A stretch of DNA of 33,724 nucleotides from the NCBI GenBank assembly GCA_002383605.1, contig DFYK01000043.1, positions 1 to 33,724 of the forward strand. Direction: 5' to 3'. Positions 1-8,924 of this stretch are shown piece after piece. This DNA is from Proteiniphilum sp. UBA4084. GTDB taxonomy: Bacteria > Bacteroidota > Bacteroidia > Bacteroidales > Dysgonomonadaceae. The notes beneath the pieces are model-generated. The model saw nothing but the letters and a program-made list of their open reading frames with translations, searched no databases and was not told the origin of the DNA. Made by a program: the position numbers and the translations under genes. The first letter of the stretch is position 1. Each line of letters begins with the position of its first letter.

Positions 1-2000
1 CAAACACAACCCGGCTTGGGGGGGATGTTACGGGACGTATTGAAACACGAAATCAATCCAATAACAACAGCGCGATTTTTGATCGAATCCAAAAGATGCC
101 CCCAAACTGGCAACCTTATATCAATCCAGATGGTAGTGTCAACAACAATACCCGGGATATGTTCAATCCTACCCTCATGATGAGTAAATTAGGGTATCGT
201 TGGAATTACAATAATGTATTGGAAGTTACATTCAAGCTCGATCAGAATCTTGATTTTATAACAAAAGGTCTATCTTTTCGATTTCTTGGTGGTCAAAATA
301 GCAATTATCGTTCACAACGCTATATCAATGAAGAGCCTTATGCATGGGCTTACGATAAAACAGGACAATATACTGGAAACTTAGATCGTGTAGAAACGAC
401 ATATTCTGTGAGTAAAGGTGGGGCCGATCGGAATATTACCGGGCAATTTTCACTAAACTATGGAAGAGAGTTCGGTAAACATGATGTATCGGGATTAGTA
501 CTCTATCTAATGGACCAAAGTTGGTCAGGATTCAGTATTCCCGTAGGATATTTGGGCTGGGTGGGGCGTGCCACATATGGGTATGATAATCGCTATTTAC
601 TCGAGCTCAATGCGGGATATAATGGTTCAACTAATTTTGCGAAAGATAAACGATTTGCTTTATTCCCTGCTGTTTCACTTGGCTGGGTGGCATCTGAAGA
701 AAAATTTTGGAAAAAAAATATTACTTTCATCGATTTTCTGAAAATTCGGGGATCATACGGAGAAGTCGGTAATGACAAAATCGGCAGTTACAGATACTTT
801 TACGAACAAATTTACTACCAACCAAGCGGTGGAGATGGAACCGGAATCATTTACTGGGGATATCCCGGATCCACTACCAAGGAAAATTTTAAAGTTGAAG
901 GGACATTGGCAAATGAGAATGTAACCTGGGAACGGGCACGCAAATCAAACATAGGATTTGACCTACGTTTGTCTGAATCTAAATTTTCATTCTCGGGCGA
1001 TTTCTTTCATGAAAAAAGGGTTGATATCCTTGGTATTCCATACAATATTCCTCTGGTTCTGGGTATGGGAAATCCCACGGAATCAAATAGAGGATTACCA
1101 CCCCATAATATCAATGAAGTAATAAATAAAGGTTATGATGTGGAAGTGGGTTACAATGGAAAAATAAGAGATTTTCGTTATTACTTGAAAGGGAATTTCA
1201 CATTTGCCCGCAATCATTATACAGTAATCAATGAAGAAAATGTAGTGTATGAATGGCAATCAAAGAAAGGACGACCTTTAGGACAAATTTTTGGACAAAC
1301 CGATATTGGTCTTTATCAGATGAGTGATTTTTTGTTAGATGAACAGGGAAAATTAACGCTCATTGAGGGAGTTCCGGTACTGAAAGAAGGATTACCTATT
1401 CCTAGTTATGGCGCTGTCTGGCCGGGCGATAGCAAATATCTCGATTTGAACGGAGATGGAGTCATTGATCAATACGATAGGGGAGCAATAGGAAAAAGTA
1501 AAGTTCCTGAATATTCATACGGTTTAACCATCGGTGGCGATTATAAAGCGTTCGATTTTAATATTCTTTTTCAGGGTGCCGGAGGTGCCAATATGCCGTT
1601 GAGAGAATTTGCCATGTGGGAATTTTACAGCTCATCAGGTGATAACGGAAAAGTGATGAAACACCATCTGGGACGTTATAATCCGAATGATGAGAGTACC
1701 TGGGATAATGCAACATATCCTCGACTTCATTACGGTTTAAATGCAAATAATCACCAAATGTCTACTCGTTGGTTATTTGACCGCAGCTACTTGCGTCTTA
1801 AAAATATTGAGATTGGATATTCATTACCCAAGGAATGGATGAATAAGATTAAATTAAGCTCTGCCAGGTTATTTGTCAGTGGAACAAATGTTTTTACCTG
1901 GGACAAAATGATGTCTTGGGATCCGGAATCAAGCAGCGAAACAGGATCTTCATATCCTCAGATGCGGAATTGGAATGTTGGCCTTAGTGTACAACTTTAA
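1..2000 (+). CDS. SusC/RagA-family TonB-dependent outer-membrane transporter, C-terminal part (5' end outside window)
   Basis: This is the outer-membrane barrel that imports oligosaccharides in partnership with the SusD lipoprotein encoded next. The reading frame is open from base 3, upstream of the first Met codon at 96, so the gene enters from outside the window. About 665 residues are present. SusC proteins are usually about 1,000 residues or more, so the signal peptide, carboxypeptidase-like domain, TonB box and plug are missing. The typical late SusC signature is visible around 1429-1530: a GD-x-KYLDLNGDGVID segment, then an IGKSKVPEYSYG segment where an aspartate-rich loop enters a barrel strand. 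The protein ends in a short hydrophobic strand (VGLSVQL), as expected for an outer-membrane barrel. The susD gene follows after 28 bases. Specificity cannot be read from this part. Confidence 0.95.
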   Translation, partial: NTTRLGGDVTGRIETRNQSNNNSAIFDRIQKMPPNWQPYINPDGSVNNNTRDMFNPTLMMSKLGYRWNYNNVLEVTFKLDQNLDFITKGLSFRFLGGQNSNYRSQRYINEEPYAWAYDKTGQYTGNLDRVETTYSVSKGGADRNITGQFSLNYGREFGKHDVSGLVLYLMDQSWSGFSIPVGYLGWVGRATYGYDNRYLLELNAGYNGSTNFAKDKRFALFPAVSLGWVASEEKFWKKNITFIDFLKIRGSYGEVGNDKIGSYRYFYEQIYYQPSGGDGTGIIYWGYPGSTTKENFKVEGTLANENVTWERARKSNIGFDLRLSESKFSFSGDFFHEKRVDILGIPYNIPLVLGMGNPTESNRGLPPHNINEVINKGYDVEVGYNGKIRDFRYYLKGNFTFARNHYTVINEENVVYEWQSKKGRPLGQIFGQTDIGLYQMSDFLLDEQGKLTLIEGVPVLKEGLPIPSYGAVWPGDSKYLDLNGDGVIDQYDRGAIGKSKVPEYSYGLTIGGDYKAFDFNILFQGAGGANMPLREFAMWEFYSSSGDNGKVMKHHLGRYNPNDESTWDNATYPRLHYGLNANNHQMSTRWLFDRSYLRLKNIEIGYSLPKEWMNKIKLSSARLFVSGTNVFTWDKMMSWDPESSSETGSSYPQMRNWNVGLSVQL

Positions 2001-2028
2001 TCATTAATAAACTAATAATTCACATATT

Positions 2029-3936
2029 ATGAGAAATAAATCATTACTCATCTTAACGTTAGTCTTACTATCATCATTAGTAGGTTGTGAGATTGGGGGC
2101 GAAAATTTATTGGATAAAAAGGAATCTGGTGATTTAACAGAAGAAATTATTTATTCAAATTCTCAATTCACAAAAGAATTTTTAACAAATATTTATTTTG
2201 AAATACCTTATGGTTATGATCATCCTAATCAACAATATTGGATTGATGGGATTACAGATGACGGCATTCACAGACCATTAAACGCGTGGTCTAAAGATAT
2301 CTACCTCGGATCGTTCGGACCTACGAATATTCCATCCAAAATTCAACGATGGCAAAAGTGTTATTCAGCAATACGTGCATGCAATAAATTGATGGAAAAG
2401 ATAGATGGCGTTCCATTAGATCCTGAAGGATATATCTCGACACCTGAAATTCGTACCCGAATGAAATACGAAGCGCAATTATTACGAGCACTTTTCTATG
2501 CCGAACTATTAAAGTGGTATGGAGGAGTACCCATCATAACGGAAGTTTTAGATGTTTATTCACCAGAGTTATATACTCCTCGAGCCAATTTACAAGAGAT
2601 GAAGGATTTTATCATTTCCGAGCTAGACATAGCATCAACTGGTCTTCCAGATGAATATGCCGATTTTGACAAACCTCGGGTTAATAAATCTGTGGCAGAA
2701 GTTATTAAAGCACGCGTTTTATTGCAGTTGGCCAGTCCGCTCTTCAATAGTGACAAAGATGCATTTGGCAATGCCACGGAACTTTGTCCGTGGAGTTGGG
2801 GTAATTACAAGGAAGAGCGGTGGAAAGAAGCTGCGGATGCAGCAAAGAAATTCATAGACTCAGGTAAACATGCACTCCATTTTTCTACGGGAAGCCGTCT
2901 TTCCAACAATGAACGAAACCGTATCACCACATTGGCGACCAAAGATTCCTATGGCTTTTATGAATATGACATTGTTTATAATAATCCTCAGTTGATTATG
3001 TGGTTTCCCAAAAAGAGTAGTGCCACGAATGAAACAACCAAATTCTGTGTGCCACATACTATGCAAAAGGAGGCAACACAATCTGGCGCCACGCTTCCTA
3101 CCATGAATTTTGTAGGTACATTCTCAACCCGAAATGGAGTAAAGATATACGAAACTAATGAAGATGGTTCATACAAGTTAGATGACAATGGTCAGTTTAT
3201 TATTACTCAACGAGCTAAAGACGATGGGTTCAATCCACAGAATCCATATTTAGAACGCGATAACCGTTTTTATCACAGTATATATTATAATGGTATCAGG
3301 CACAACAACGTTGAATATGAAATATGGCGATCGCCAGTAGATGGAACGTATGGACGAGAATATAACCCGACATTCAATCACACAGGTTTTTTTCTTCGGA
3401 GACACAATGACCCATTTAAAATTTACCCAAATTCTAACAGAACTTCAACTATTCAGGGTACATCCACTAATACCTTTCCACTGTTTCACTATGGTGAAAT
3501 TTTGCTTATCTATGCAGAAGCACAGAACGAATATCTACCGGATGGAGCTGACAGGGGTCAGGTTATTGCAGTATTAAATCAATTCAGGGAGAGAGCCGAT
3601 ATGCCGGATGTTGTAACAACTTTTACGCGAAATGGATGGAATATAAACAGTAAAAAAGATATGCGCGAATTTATTCGAAATGAGCGCCGAATTGAACTAG
3701 CATTTGAATTACACCGTCTCCATGATGTACGTCGTTGGAAAATTGGTGAAGCAACACAACGGTTAATATTTGGACAAGACATCGTAAAAGACAAAACAAC
3801 AAATACTTATACCTATAGTATTGAAATGATTATGCGACGTTCTTTTGAATCAAAACACTATCTTTGGCCGATTCCTCATGCAGAAATCTCTAATAATCCC
3901 AATATGGTTCAGAACCCCGGCTGGGATGCAATTTAA
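2029..3936 (+). CDS. SusD/RagB-family surface glycan-binding lipoprotein
   Basis: This is the partner lid of the SusC-type transporter, expected on the cell surface and binding the oligosaccharide to be imported. It has 635 residues, slightly long for the family. The leader is a lipoprotein signal peptide with lipobox L-V-G-C and the acylated Cys at residue 20. Family marks are the helical repeat region with a CYSAIRACNKLMEKI stretch, the RNERRIELAFE-x-HRLHDVRRW helix near residue 550, and the closing LWPIPHAEI-x-x-NPNMVQNPGW motif. It starts 28 bases after the susC stop, the classic susCD arrangement. The base composition here is visibly more AT-rich than in the enzyme genes after about 6.4 kb. 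Ligand identity is not predictable from sequence by eye. Confidence 0.97.
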   Translation: MRNKSLLILTLVLLSSLVGCEIGGENLLDKKESGDLTEEIIYSNSQFTKEFLTNIYFEIPYGYDHPNQQYWIDGITDDGIHRPLNAWSKDIYLGSFGPTNIPSKIQRWQKCYSAIRACNKLMEKIDGVPLDPEGYISTPEIRTRMKYEAQLLRALFYAELLKWYGGVPIITEVLDVYSPELYTPRANLQEMKDFIISELDIASTGLPDEYADFDKPRVNKSVAEVIKARVLLQLASPLFNSDKDAFGNATELCPWSWGNYKEERWKEAADAAKKFIDSGKHALHFSTGSRLSNNERNRITTLATKDSYGFYEYDIVYNNPQLIMWFPKKSSATNETTKFCVPHTMQKEATQSGATLPTMNFVGTFSTRNGVKIYETNEDGSYKLDDNGQFIITQRAKDDGFNPQNPYLERDNRFYHSIYYNGIRHNNVEYEIWRSPVDGTYGREYNPTFNHTGFFLRRHNDPFKIYPNSNRTSTIQGTSTNTFPLFHYGEILLIYAEAQNEYLPDGADRGQVIAVLNQFRERADMPDVVTTFTRNGWNINSKKDMREFIRNERRIELAFELHRLHDVRRWKIGEATQRLIFGQDIVKDKTTNTYTYSIEMIMRRSFESKHYLWPIPHAEISNNPNMVQNPGWDAI

Positions 3937-3964
3937 AAATAAATAAACTTTGAAAATAGCATTT

Positions 3965-4354
3965 ATGAAAAAAATAATTTTAGCTTTTGTTTTAATTCTC
4001 TCCTTCACCATGTGTAAAGAAGATGATTTTTGGTCAAGGTTTGGACCCGAAATCCTTTTTTATCAATACGACTATGTGGAAACAGCAGATTTTATAGATA
4101 TAACACTGGAAAATGGAGTTAATGAATATACAGTTAAGGCTCGTGTTAGTGCGCCTAATAAGCTTGCACTTATTGAAATATTTAGGGATGGTACATTTGT
4201 ACATGATATCTCCGATTTTTCCCAATCTGCAAAACCCACCGAGTTTTTCTTGAGCGAATTGGTTACCAATATTGTCCAGACAACCATAATTCGCGTAACG
4301 GCTACCGACACAAATGGGAAAGAATATTCTAAAGAGTTTACAATAAGAAAATAA
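3965..4354 (+). CDS. Small putative surface lipoprotein with one Ig-like beta-sandwich domain
   Basis: This 129-residue protein directly follows susD. A longer reading from a TTG at 3950 is possible, but I chose the ATG at 3965 because it gives a clean lipoprotein leader (MKKIILAFVLILSFTMC, Cys17). The acylated Cys is followed by K-E-D-D, an acidic stretch resembling lipoprotein surface-export signals described in Bacteroidota. The rest looks like a single all-beta Ig/PKD/Fn3-type fold, with alternating strands and a closing V-T-A-T-D-T-N-G-K-E-Y segment. Its position suggests an accessory surface glycan-binding protein (SusE/SGBP-like role), but SGBPs are normally much larger and I see no obvious aromatic binding platform. 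Family not recognised. The lipobox has Met before Cys, which is not canonical. Confidence 0.75.
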   Translation: MKKIILAFVLILSFTMCKEDDFWSRFGPEILFYQYDYVETADFIDITLENGVNEYTVKARVSAPNKLALIEIFRDGTFVHDISDFSQSAKPTEFFLSELVTNIVQTTIIRVTATDTNGKEYSKEFTIRK

Positions 4355-4404
4355 TCGAATGTAAGTTATATATGAAAAAACAAACCTATAAAATATATTG
4401 TGAT

Positions 4405-6267
4405 ATGGATAAATTTGCATTCAAGCTCTTAACTTTATTGTTGGTCTGTCTTATCGGAGGAGCCTGTTCTTCAAAAACTGATTTTGCAGTGTCTTCTCCT
4501 GATGGCCAAATTACGGCAATCCTGAAATTCGATAAAGAACAGGGATCGGTACAGTATAGGGTGTCAAGCCAAAAGCAGGAAATAATCTCATCCAGTTCGA
4601 TGGGTATTTCCACCAGTCTTGGCGATTTTACAACGGGAATGAAATTGAAAGGGTCTTCGACAAAAACGATTGATGAAACTTATCACCTTCCCCAGGGAAA
4701 AGTTTCTACCTACCTGAATCATGCAAATGAACAGACATTGACTTTCAGCAAAAACGGACAACAATTGAATATTCTGTTTCGGGTGTGTAATGATGGGATC
4801 GCCTATCGTTACGAAATACCAGGCAACGGCGAAATTGAATTCAGCGGAGAAAGCAGTTCCATTCAACTGGAAGGAGAGAATCTCACCTATTACGGACAAA
4901 ATCATCCGAATAGGTATGGGTATGAAAGTGCCCTGGGACCCATTGATGGTGAACTCATGTCAAATCCGGTTCTTGTGCACCTGAAGGATAAAAATCACTT
5001 TGTGTTGATGGGTCAGGCAGCGACTTATGGAAGTTATGTTCAGACTCACTTCCAACGATCAGCTAACCGTTTTACTTATTGTTATCCGCTGGATCAGGAG
5101 AAAATCGGTCCGGTACGTTCCACCCTACCCTTCCAATCACCCTGGAGAATGGCCATTATTTCTCCTGAAAATCCCGGAAAAATTGTAGAATCTTATATGG
5201 TAGAAAACTTAAATCCACCTACAAAGCCTGTCTATCTGAATCAAGACGGAACAATCAAAGACTGGGTAAAGCCTGGACGTGTCATGTGGGATTTTATTGC
5301 CAAAGATGGCGACAAACCCCGTATGTGGATTGATGCCGTAAAAGAGATGGGTTGGGAGTATTATATGGCTGATGCGGGATTCGCTAACCGCTGGGGAGGA
5401 AGTGACTCCGTATTGAACGTAGTTAAATATGCCGAAGATAAGGGCATAGGTGTGATTGGATGGGCACATACCCGTGAATTTGATACTCCTGCAAAAGCCG
5501 ACTCAACAATGAAGAGGTACGCTGACTGGGGGCTGAAAGGTGCAAAAATAGACTTCTTTGACAACAATACGCTCAGTGAAAATCCCCGCGAATGGAGGGA
5601 TTACGAAGACACGCAACAAAGTTTACAAATGAGAGACTGGATTTTTGATTTGGGTATTGAATATTCATTTCTTCTTGAATTGCACGGGAATACGATTCCA
5701 ACCGGAGAGCGAAGGCAATATCCCAACCTGATGACACTTGAAGGGGTTGATGGCATGGAAAGGAGAACTAAACCAGCTTCAAATGATATCACCATTCCAT
5801 ATGTCAGAAATGTAATGGGTCCCGTAAGCTATACCGTTATTCACTTTGAACGTTCTCCCGGCACACATGCCTATCAGTTAGCCATGCCCATTGTTTACGA
5901 AGCCGGTCTGATGATCTATGCCGAACATGGAAAAAAATTGCTTGACTGGCCTGGTAGAGAAATAATAAAAGATATTCCTTCAACATGGGATGAGACAAAA
6001 TACATTGAAGGAATGCCTGCCGAACATATTGTAATCGCACGTAGAAATGGAGAAGATTGGTATATCGGAGGGATGACAGACAAAGCACGGACCATTGATA
6101 TTCCATTGAACTTTTTAAATAATGGGAAAAAATATCATACACTTATTTTTAGTGACGATACGCATACCACAATGAAAAAAGAAACAAAACTAATTTCGAG
6201 CAATGATAAGTTAACACTCAATTTGTTGGAACGGGGTGGTTTTGCGTTACGCATCAGGCCTGAATGA
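4405..6267 (+). CDS. GH97 family glycosidase, probable retaining alpha-galactosidase type, lipoprotein
   Basis: GH97 enzymes are exo-acting alpha-glucosidases (inverting, SusB type) or alpha-galactosidases (retaining). The frame opens at 4372, but ATG 4405 gives a standard lipoprotein leader ending L-I-G-G-A-C (Cys21), so I use it (620 aa). Domain order fits the family: N-terminal beta-sandwich starting with the VSSPDGQI segment, a (beta/alpha)8 barrel, then a short C-terminal beta domain. In the barrel, G-A-K-I-D-F-F-D places an Asp (residue 383) where retaining GH97 enzymes carry the nucleophile. Inverting SusB-type enzymes lack it. The RRQYPN segment and the E-G-V-D-G-M-E motif (E446, E452) are typical conserved elements near the acid/calcium site. 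With GH36 and GH31 downstream this suggests removal of alpha-linked galactose. Substrate remains inference. Confidence 0.9.
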   Translation: MDKFAFKLLTLLLVCLIGGACSSKTDFAVSSPDGQITAILKFDKEQGSVQYRVSSQKQEIISSSSMGISTSLGDFTTGMKLKGSSTKTIDETYHLPQGKVSTYLNHANEQTLTFSKNGQQLNILFRVCNDGIAYRYEIPGNGEIEFSGESSSIQLEGENLTYYGQNHPNRYGYESALGPIDGELMSNPVLVHLKDKNHFVLMGQAATYGSYVQTHFQRSANRFTYCYPLDQEKIGPVRSTLPFQSPWRMAIISPENPGKIVESYMVENLNPPTKPVYLNQDGTIKDWVKPGRVMWDFIAKDGDKPRMWIDAVKEMGWEYYMADAGFANRWGGSDSVLNVVKYAEDKGIGVIGWAHTREFDTPAKADSTMKRYADWGLKGAKIDFFDNNTLSENPREWRDYEDTQQSLQMRDWIFDLGIEYSFLLELHGNTIPTGERRQYPNLMTLEGVDGMERRTKPASNDITIPYVRNVMGPVSYTVIHFERSPGTHAYQLAMPIVYEAGLMIYAEHGKKLLDWPGREIIKDIPSTWDETKYIEGMPAEHIVIARRNGEDWYIGGMTDKARTIDIPLNFLNNGKKYHTLIFSDDTHTTMKKETKLISSNDKLTLNLLERGGFALRIRPE

Positions 6268-6393
6268 ATAAAAAATAAGAAGGAGGAATATTGTGTGAAA
6301 GTGAGATGTAAATTTATGGTCTATTTCACAAAAAGTAATGAATATAATGCTTCCTGCAGGACGGGAAAATAATTCACCTTATTAAGATTAAGT
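6268..6393 (+). other. 126-base intergenic gap with a strong Shine-Dalgarno-like site and a 25-codon open frame
   Basis: This is the longest gap in the window. It holds AAGGAGG at 6280-6286, a strong Shine-Dalgarno match, which is unusual because Bacteroidota genes seldom use one. Eight bases later a GTG at 6295 opens a 25-codon frame ending at TAA 6370-6372, 21 bases before the next gene. A 10-base perfect palindrome (TCCTGCAGGA) lies at 6352-6361. I see no convincing Bacteroidota promoter (TTTG then TAnnTTTG). It may be a leader or small peptide gene, or chance. Confidence 0.3.
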
Positions 6394-8886
6394 ATGAGAG
6401 TTTCGGTATTTTTAATTTCGCTTTTCGCCACCATCCCAATGGGAACTTTCGGACAGGGAGTCTCAAAACCACAAATCGACTTCAAACGATATGCTTCTTC
6501 AGCCGATTTAAGGTACGAGACTCCTGTTACGACAAGTGAGGAAGGACTTCCCATTGGCAACGGAGTAATGGGAACATTGCAGTGGACTACCCCAACCTCA
6601 ATCCGATATCAGCTGAACAGGACAGATGTATTTGGAAATAACGCCGAAAGTAATAATTTCTATGAACGACATACCGATTATTGCGGCGGTGTAGGTTTCA
6701 TAGACATCGATTTTCCAAACTATAACGACCTGTTTACCGGCGATGAATTTATGCAGCATCTGTCATGTTATACTGCTACCGTGGCGACCAAAGGGAAATA
6801 TGTAAATACCGAAACTTTCATATGGAGCGATGAGGATGTAATGATTGTGAATGTGGCATATGATAAATCCTCTCCCGTAGTCGTTCATTTAAGATCTTTA
6901 CGACCTTTAATCACGAAAACGGGAGATCATACTGCCATCTCGTCACTAAAAGAAGGAAAGGATAAAACAATCGTACTCCTGCAGACATTCAAAGAAAACA
7001 ACTTTGTTTGTAAAACTGCCGTTGTTGTAAAGATCGTTGGCGTTCAGGCAAAACCGAGATTCGCAAACGAAACGGATATCACTTTAACAGCCACTCCGGA
7101 AAATGGAGATGCTTTTCAGGTATACGTGGCAAGTGCGGCGTCGTTCAACGAAGACACGGATGTGGAGAGGGAGGCGATGCAGAAAATCCAACAGTCAATC
7201 GGATTGGGATATGATGCTGTATTTTCAAGTCATCAGCAATGGTGGAAATCATTCTGGGAAAAATCATTCGTCAAACTGCACAGCAGTGATGGTGTTGCCG
7301 ATAAAATAATGGAAAATTACACCTACTTTTTATATGTGATGGGATCTTCTTCCCGGGGTGCTTATGAACCCAAATTCAATGGCATGTTATGGACGACAGG
7401 CGGCGATGCACGTAAATGGGGTAATCTGTTTTGGGGAGCGAACCAGAGCTGTTATTACAACGGGTTATTTCCAACAAATCGTCCTGAATTAATGAGACCG
7501 CTGTTCGACATGTATACACGCATGTACGCCTCCCTTGAGCGTGCCGCCGTGCAACAATGGGACAGCAAAGGAATCTTCATCCCGGAAACAATTGGATTTG
7601 ACGGTCTACCGGAATTATCGGATGAAATTGCACAGGAGATGCAGGATCTGTACTTACTTAGAAAACCATGGGAAGAAAGATCCGATCAATTTAGCGAATT
7701 TGCAAAAACAAAAATGCCATTCAACAGCCGATGGAACTGGAAACAGGACGAAGGCTGGAAAGATGGTAACTGGCATTTCTCAGATAAGGGAGGAGGTCCT
7801 TTCGGACATGTCACACATATTTTTTCCCGGGGAGCTAAAATTGCATATCAATACTGGTTGTATTACGAATATACCCAGGACAAGACATGGCTCAGAGAGC
7901 GTGCATATCCAATGTTAAAGGGTGTAGCTGAGTTTTACCGGAACTTCCCTCATCTAAAAAAGGAGAATGACGGCAAATATCACATCAGACATGTAAATGA
8001 TAATGAATCGGTATGGGACGGACATAATACGGTGGAAGAAATCACTTCCATGATGGGAATTCTTCCGGTAACGATCCGTGCAGCTGAACTTTTGAACATG
8101 GATGTTGATTTACGCGAACAATGGAAAGAGTTACTGATAAATTTGTCTCCATTGCCTCTAAGCAATTCGTATCCTGAATTAGGTGAACAGCCCGTTACTT
8201 TTGTGCGATCGCTCCAGCCGATATTAAAAGGACCCGCTTCCCGTATTCCGGATTCGAATACAATGCCTGTCTGGTTTTTTGATTTATGTACATTAGAATC
8301 CACAGATCAGGAAATGATGCAAATAGCCCAAAACACGTTTGACGCCTATTTCCCTTCCGGGATAAAAAAGGATTCTCCCATATATGTCTTGTCCAAGCTT
8401 CCGGTAACAGGAACACAACTCGGACGTGCAGATGCAACAAGATATCTGATTCCAAACCAGGTTGAATCTATGGAAACAGAAATACTGAGAAACAGAATGG
8501 ACCTGCGCGAAGGCTTTCAGACCACAGGCGTTCAACGCCTGGGCCGTGCGGCAGATGCACTACACAATGCATTGTGTCAAAGCATCCCGGCCTCACCCGG
8601 AAAGAATCCGGTGATTCATCTGTTTCCTGCCTGGCCAAAAGAATGGGAAGCTCATTTTAGCTTGTTAGCACGGGGTAATTTCATGGTTACATCCAGCATC
8701 GATCAAGGTGAAATTGAGTTTATAGAGATTAAATCGAATTCGGGTTCAGAATGCAATTTACGCAATCCCTGGGAAAACGGGAAAGTGACTGTTTATAAAA
8801 ATAACCGGAAAATTTTGGTAACGAATAAAAGGCTGATCTCAATTTCCACAAAACCGGGAGATGTACTATATTTTGTGGGTAAATAA
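6394..8886 (+). CDS. GH95-like (alpha/alpha)6-barrel protein, probably DUF5703 family, putative glycosidase
   Basis: This 830-residue exported protein has an N-terminal signal peptide (cleavage near residue 20) and no lipobox. Residues 52-60 (LPIGNGVMG) match the start of the N-terminal beta-sandwich of GH95-type enzymes; the true GH95 at 28568 has LPLGNGSLG in the same place. The middle holds a tryptophan-rich (alpha/alpha)6 barrel, including WGANQ at 347-351. In GH95 the equivalent stretch carries N-x-N catalytic asparagines, and here those positions read as Cys/Tyr instead, so it is unlikely to be an ordinary alpha-L-fucosidase. I believe this corresponds to the DUF5703 group, from memory of the family. 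It is followed after 38 bases by the GH105 gene. Its reaction is unknown. A role on side chains of the same glycan is inferred from context. Confidence 0.6.
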   Translation: MRVSVFLISLFATIPMGTFGQGVSKPQIDFKRYASSADLRYETPVTTSEEGLPIGNGVMGTLQWTTPTSIRYQLNRTDVFGNNAESNNFYERHTDYCGGVGFIDIDFPNYNDLFTGDEFMQHLSCYTATVATKGKYVNTETFIWSDEDVMIVNVAYDKSSPVVVHLRSLRPLITKTGDHTAISSLKEGKDKTIVLLQTFKENNFVCKTAVVVKIVGVQAKPRFANETDITLTATPENGDAFQVYVASAASFNEDTDVEREAMQKIQQSIGLGYDAVFSSHQQWWKSFWEKSFVKLHSSDGVADKIMENYTYFLYVMGSSSRGAYEPKFNGMLWTTGGDARKWGNLFWGANQSCYYNGLFPTNRPELMRPLFDMYTRMYASLERAAVQQWDSKGIFIPETIGFDGLPELSDEIAQEMQDLYLLRKPWEERSDQFSEFAKTKMPFNSRWNWKQDEGWKDGNWHFSDKGGGPFGHVTHIFSRGAKIAYQYWLYYEYTQDKTWLRERAYPMLKGVAEFYRNFPHLKKENDGKYHIRHVNDNESVWDGHNTVEEITSMMGILPVTIRAAELLNMDVDLREQWKELLINLSPLPLSNSYPELGEQPVTFVRSLQPILKGPASRIPDSNTMPVWFFDLCTLESTDQEMMQIAQNTFDAYFPSGIKKDSPIYVLSKLPVTGTQLGRADATRYLIPNQVESMETEILRNRMDLREGFQTTGVQRLGRAADALHNALCQSIPASPGKNPVIHLFPAWPKEWEAHFSLLARGNFMVTSSIDQGEIEFIEIKSNSGSECNLRNPWENGKVTVYKNNRKILVTNKRLISISTKPGDVLYFVGK

Positions 8887-8924
8887 TGTATATAGGATTA
8901 AAATATGATTAAATTTTATCTGAA

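Noticed and set aside
3950..3964. TTG start for the small lipoprotein
   Set aside because: ATG 3965 gives a typical compact lipoprotein signal peptide; the extra residues MKIAF add nothing recognisable.
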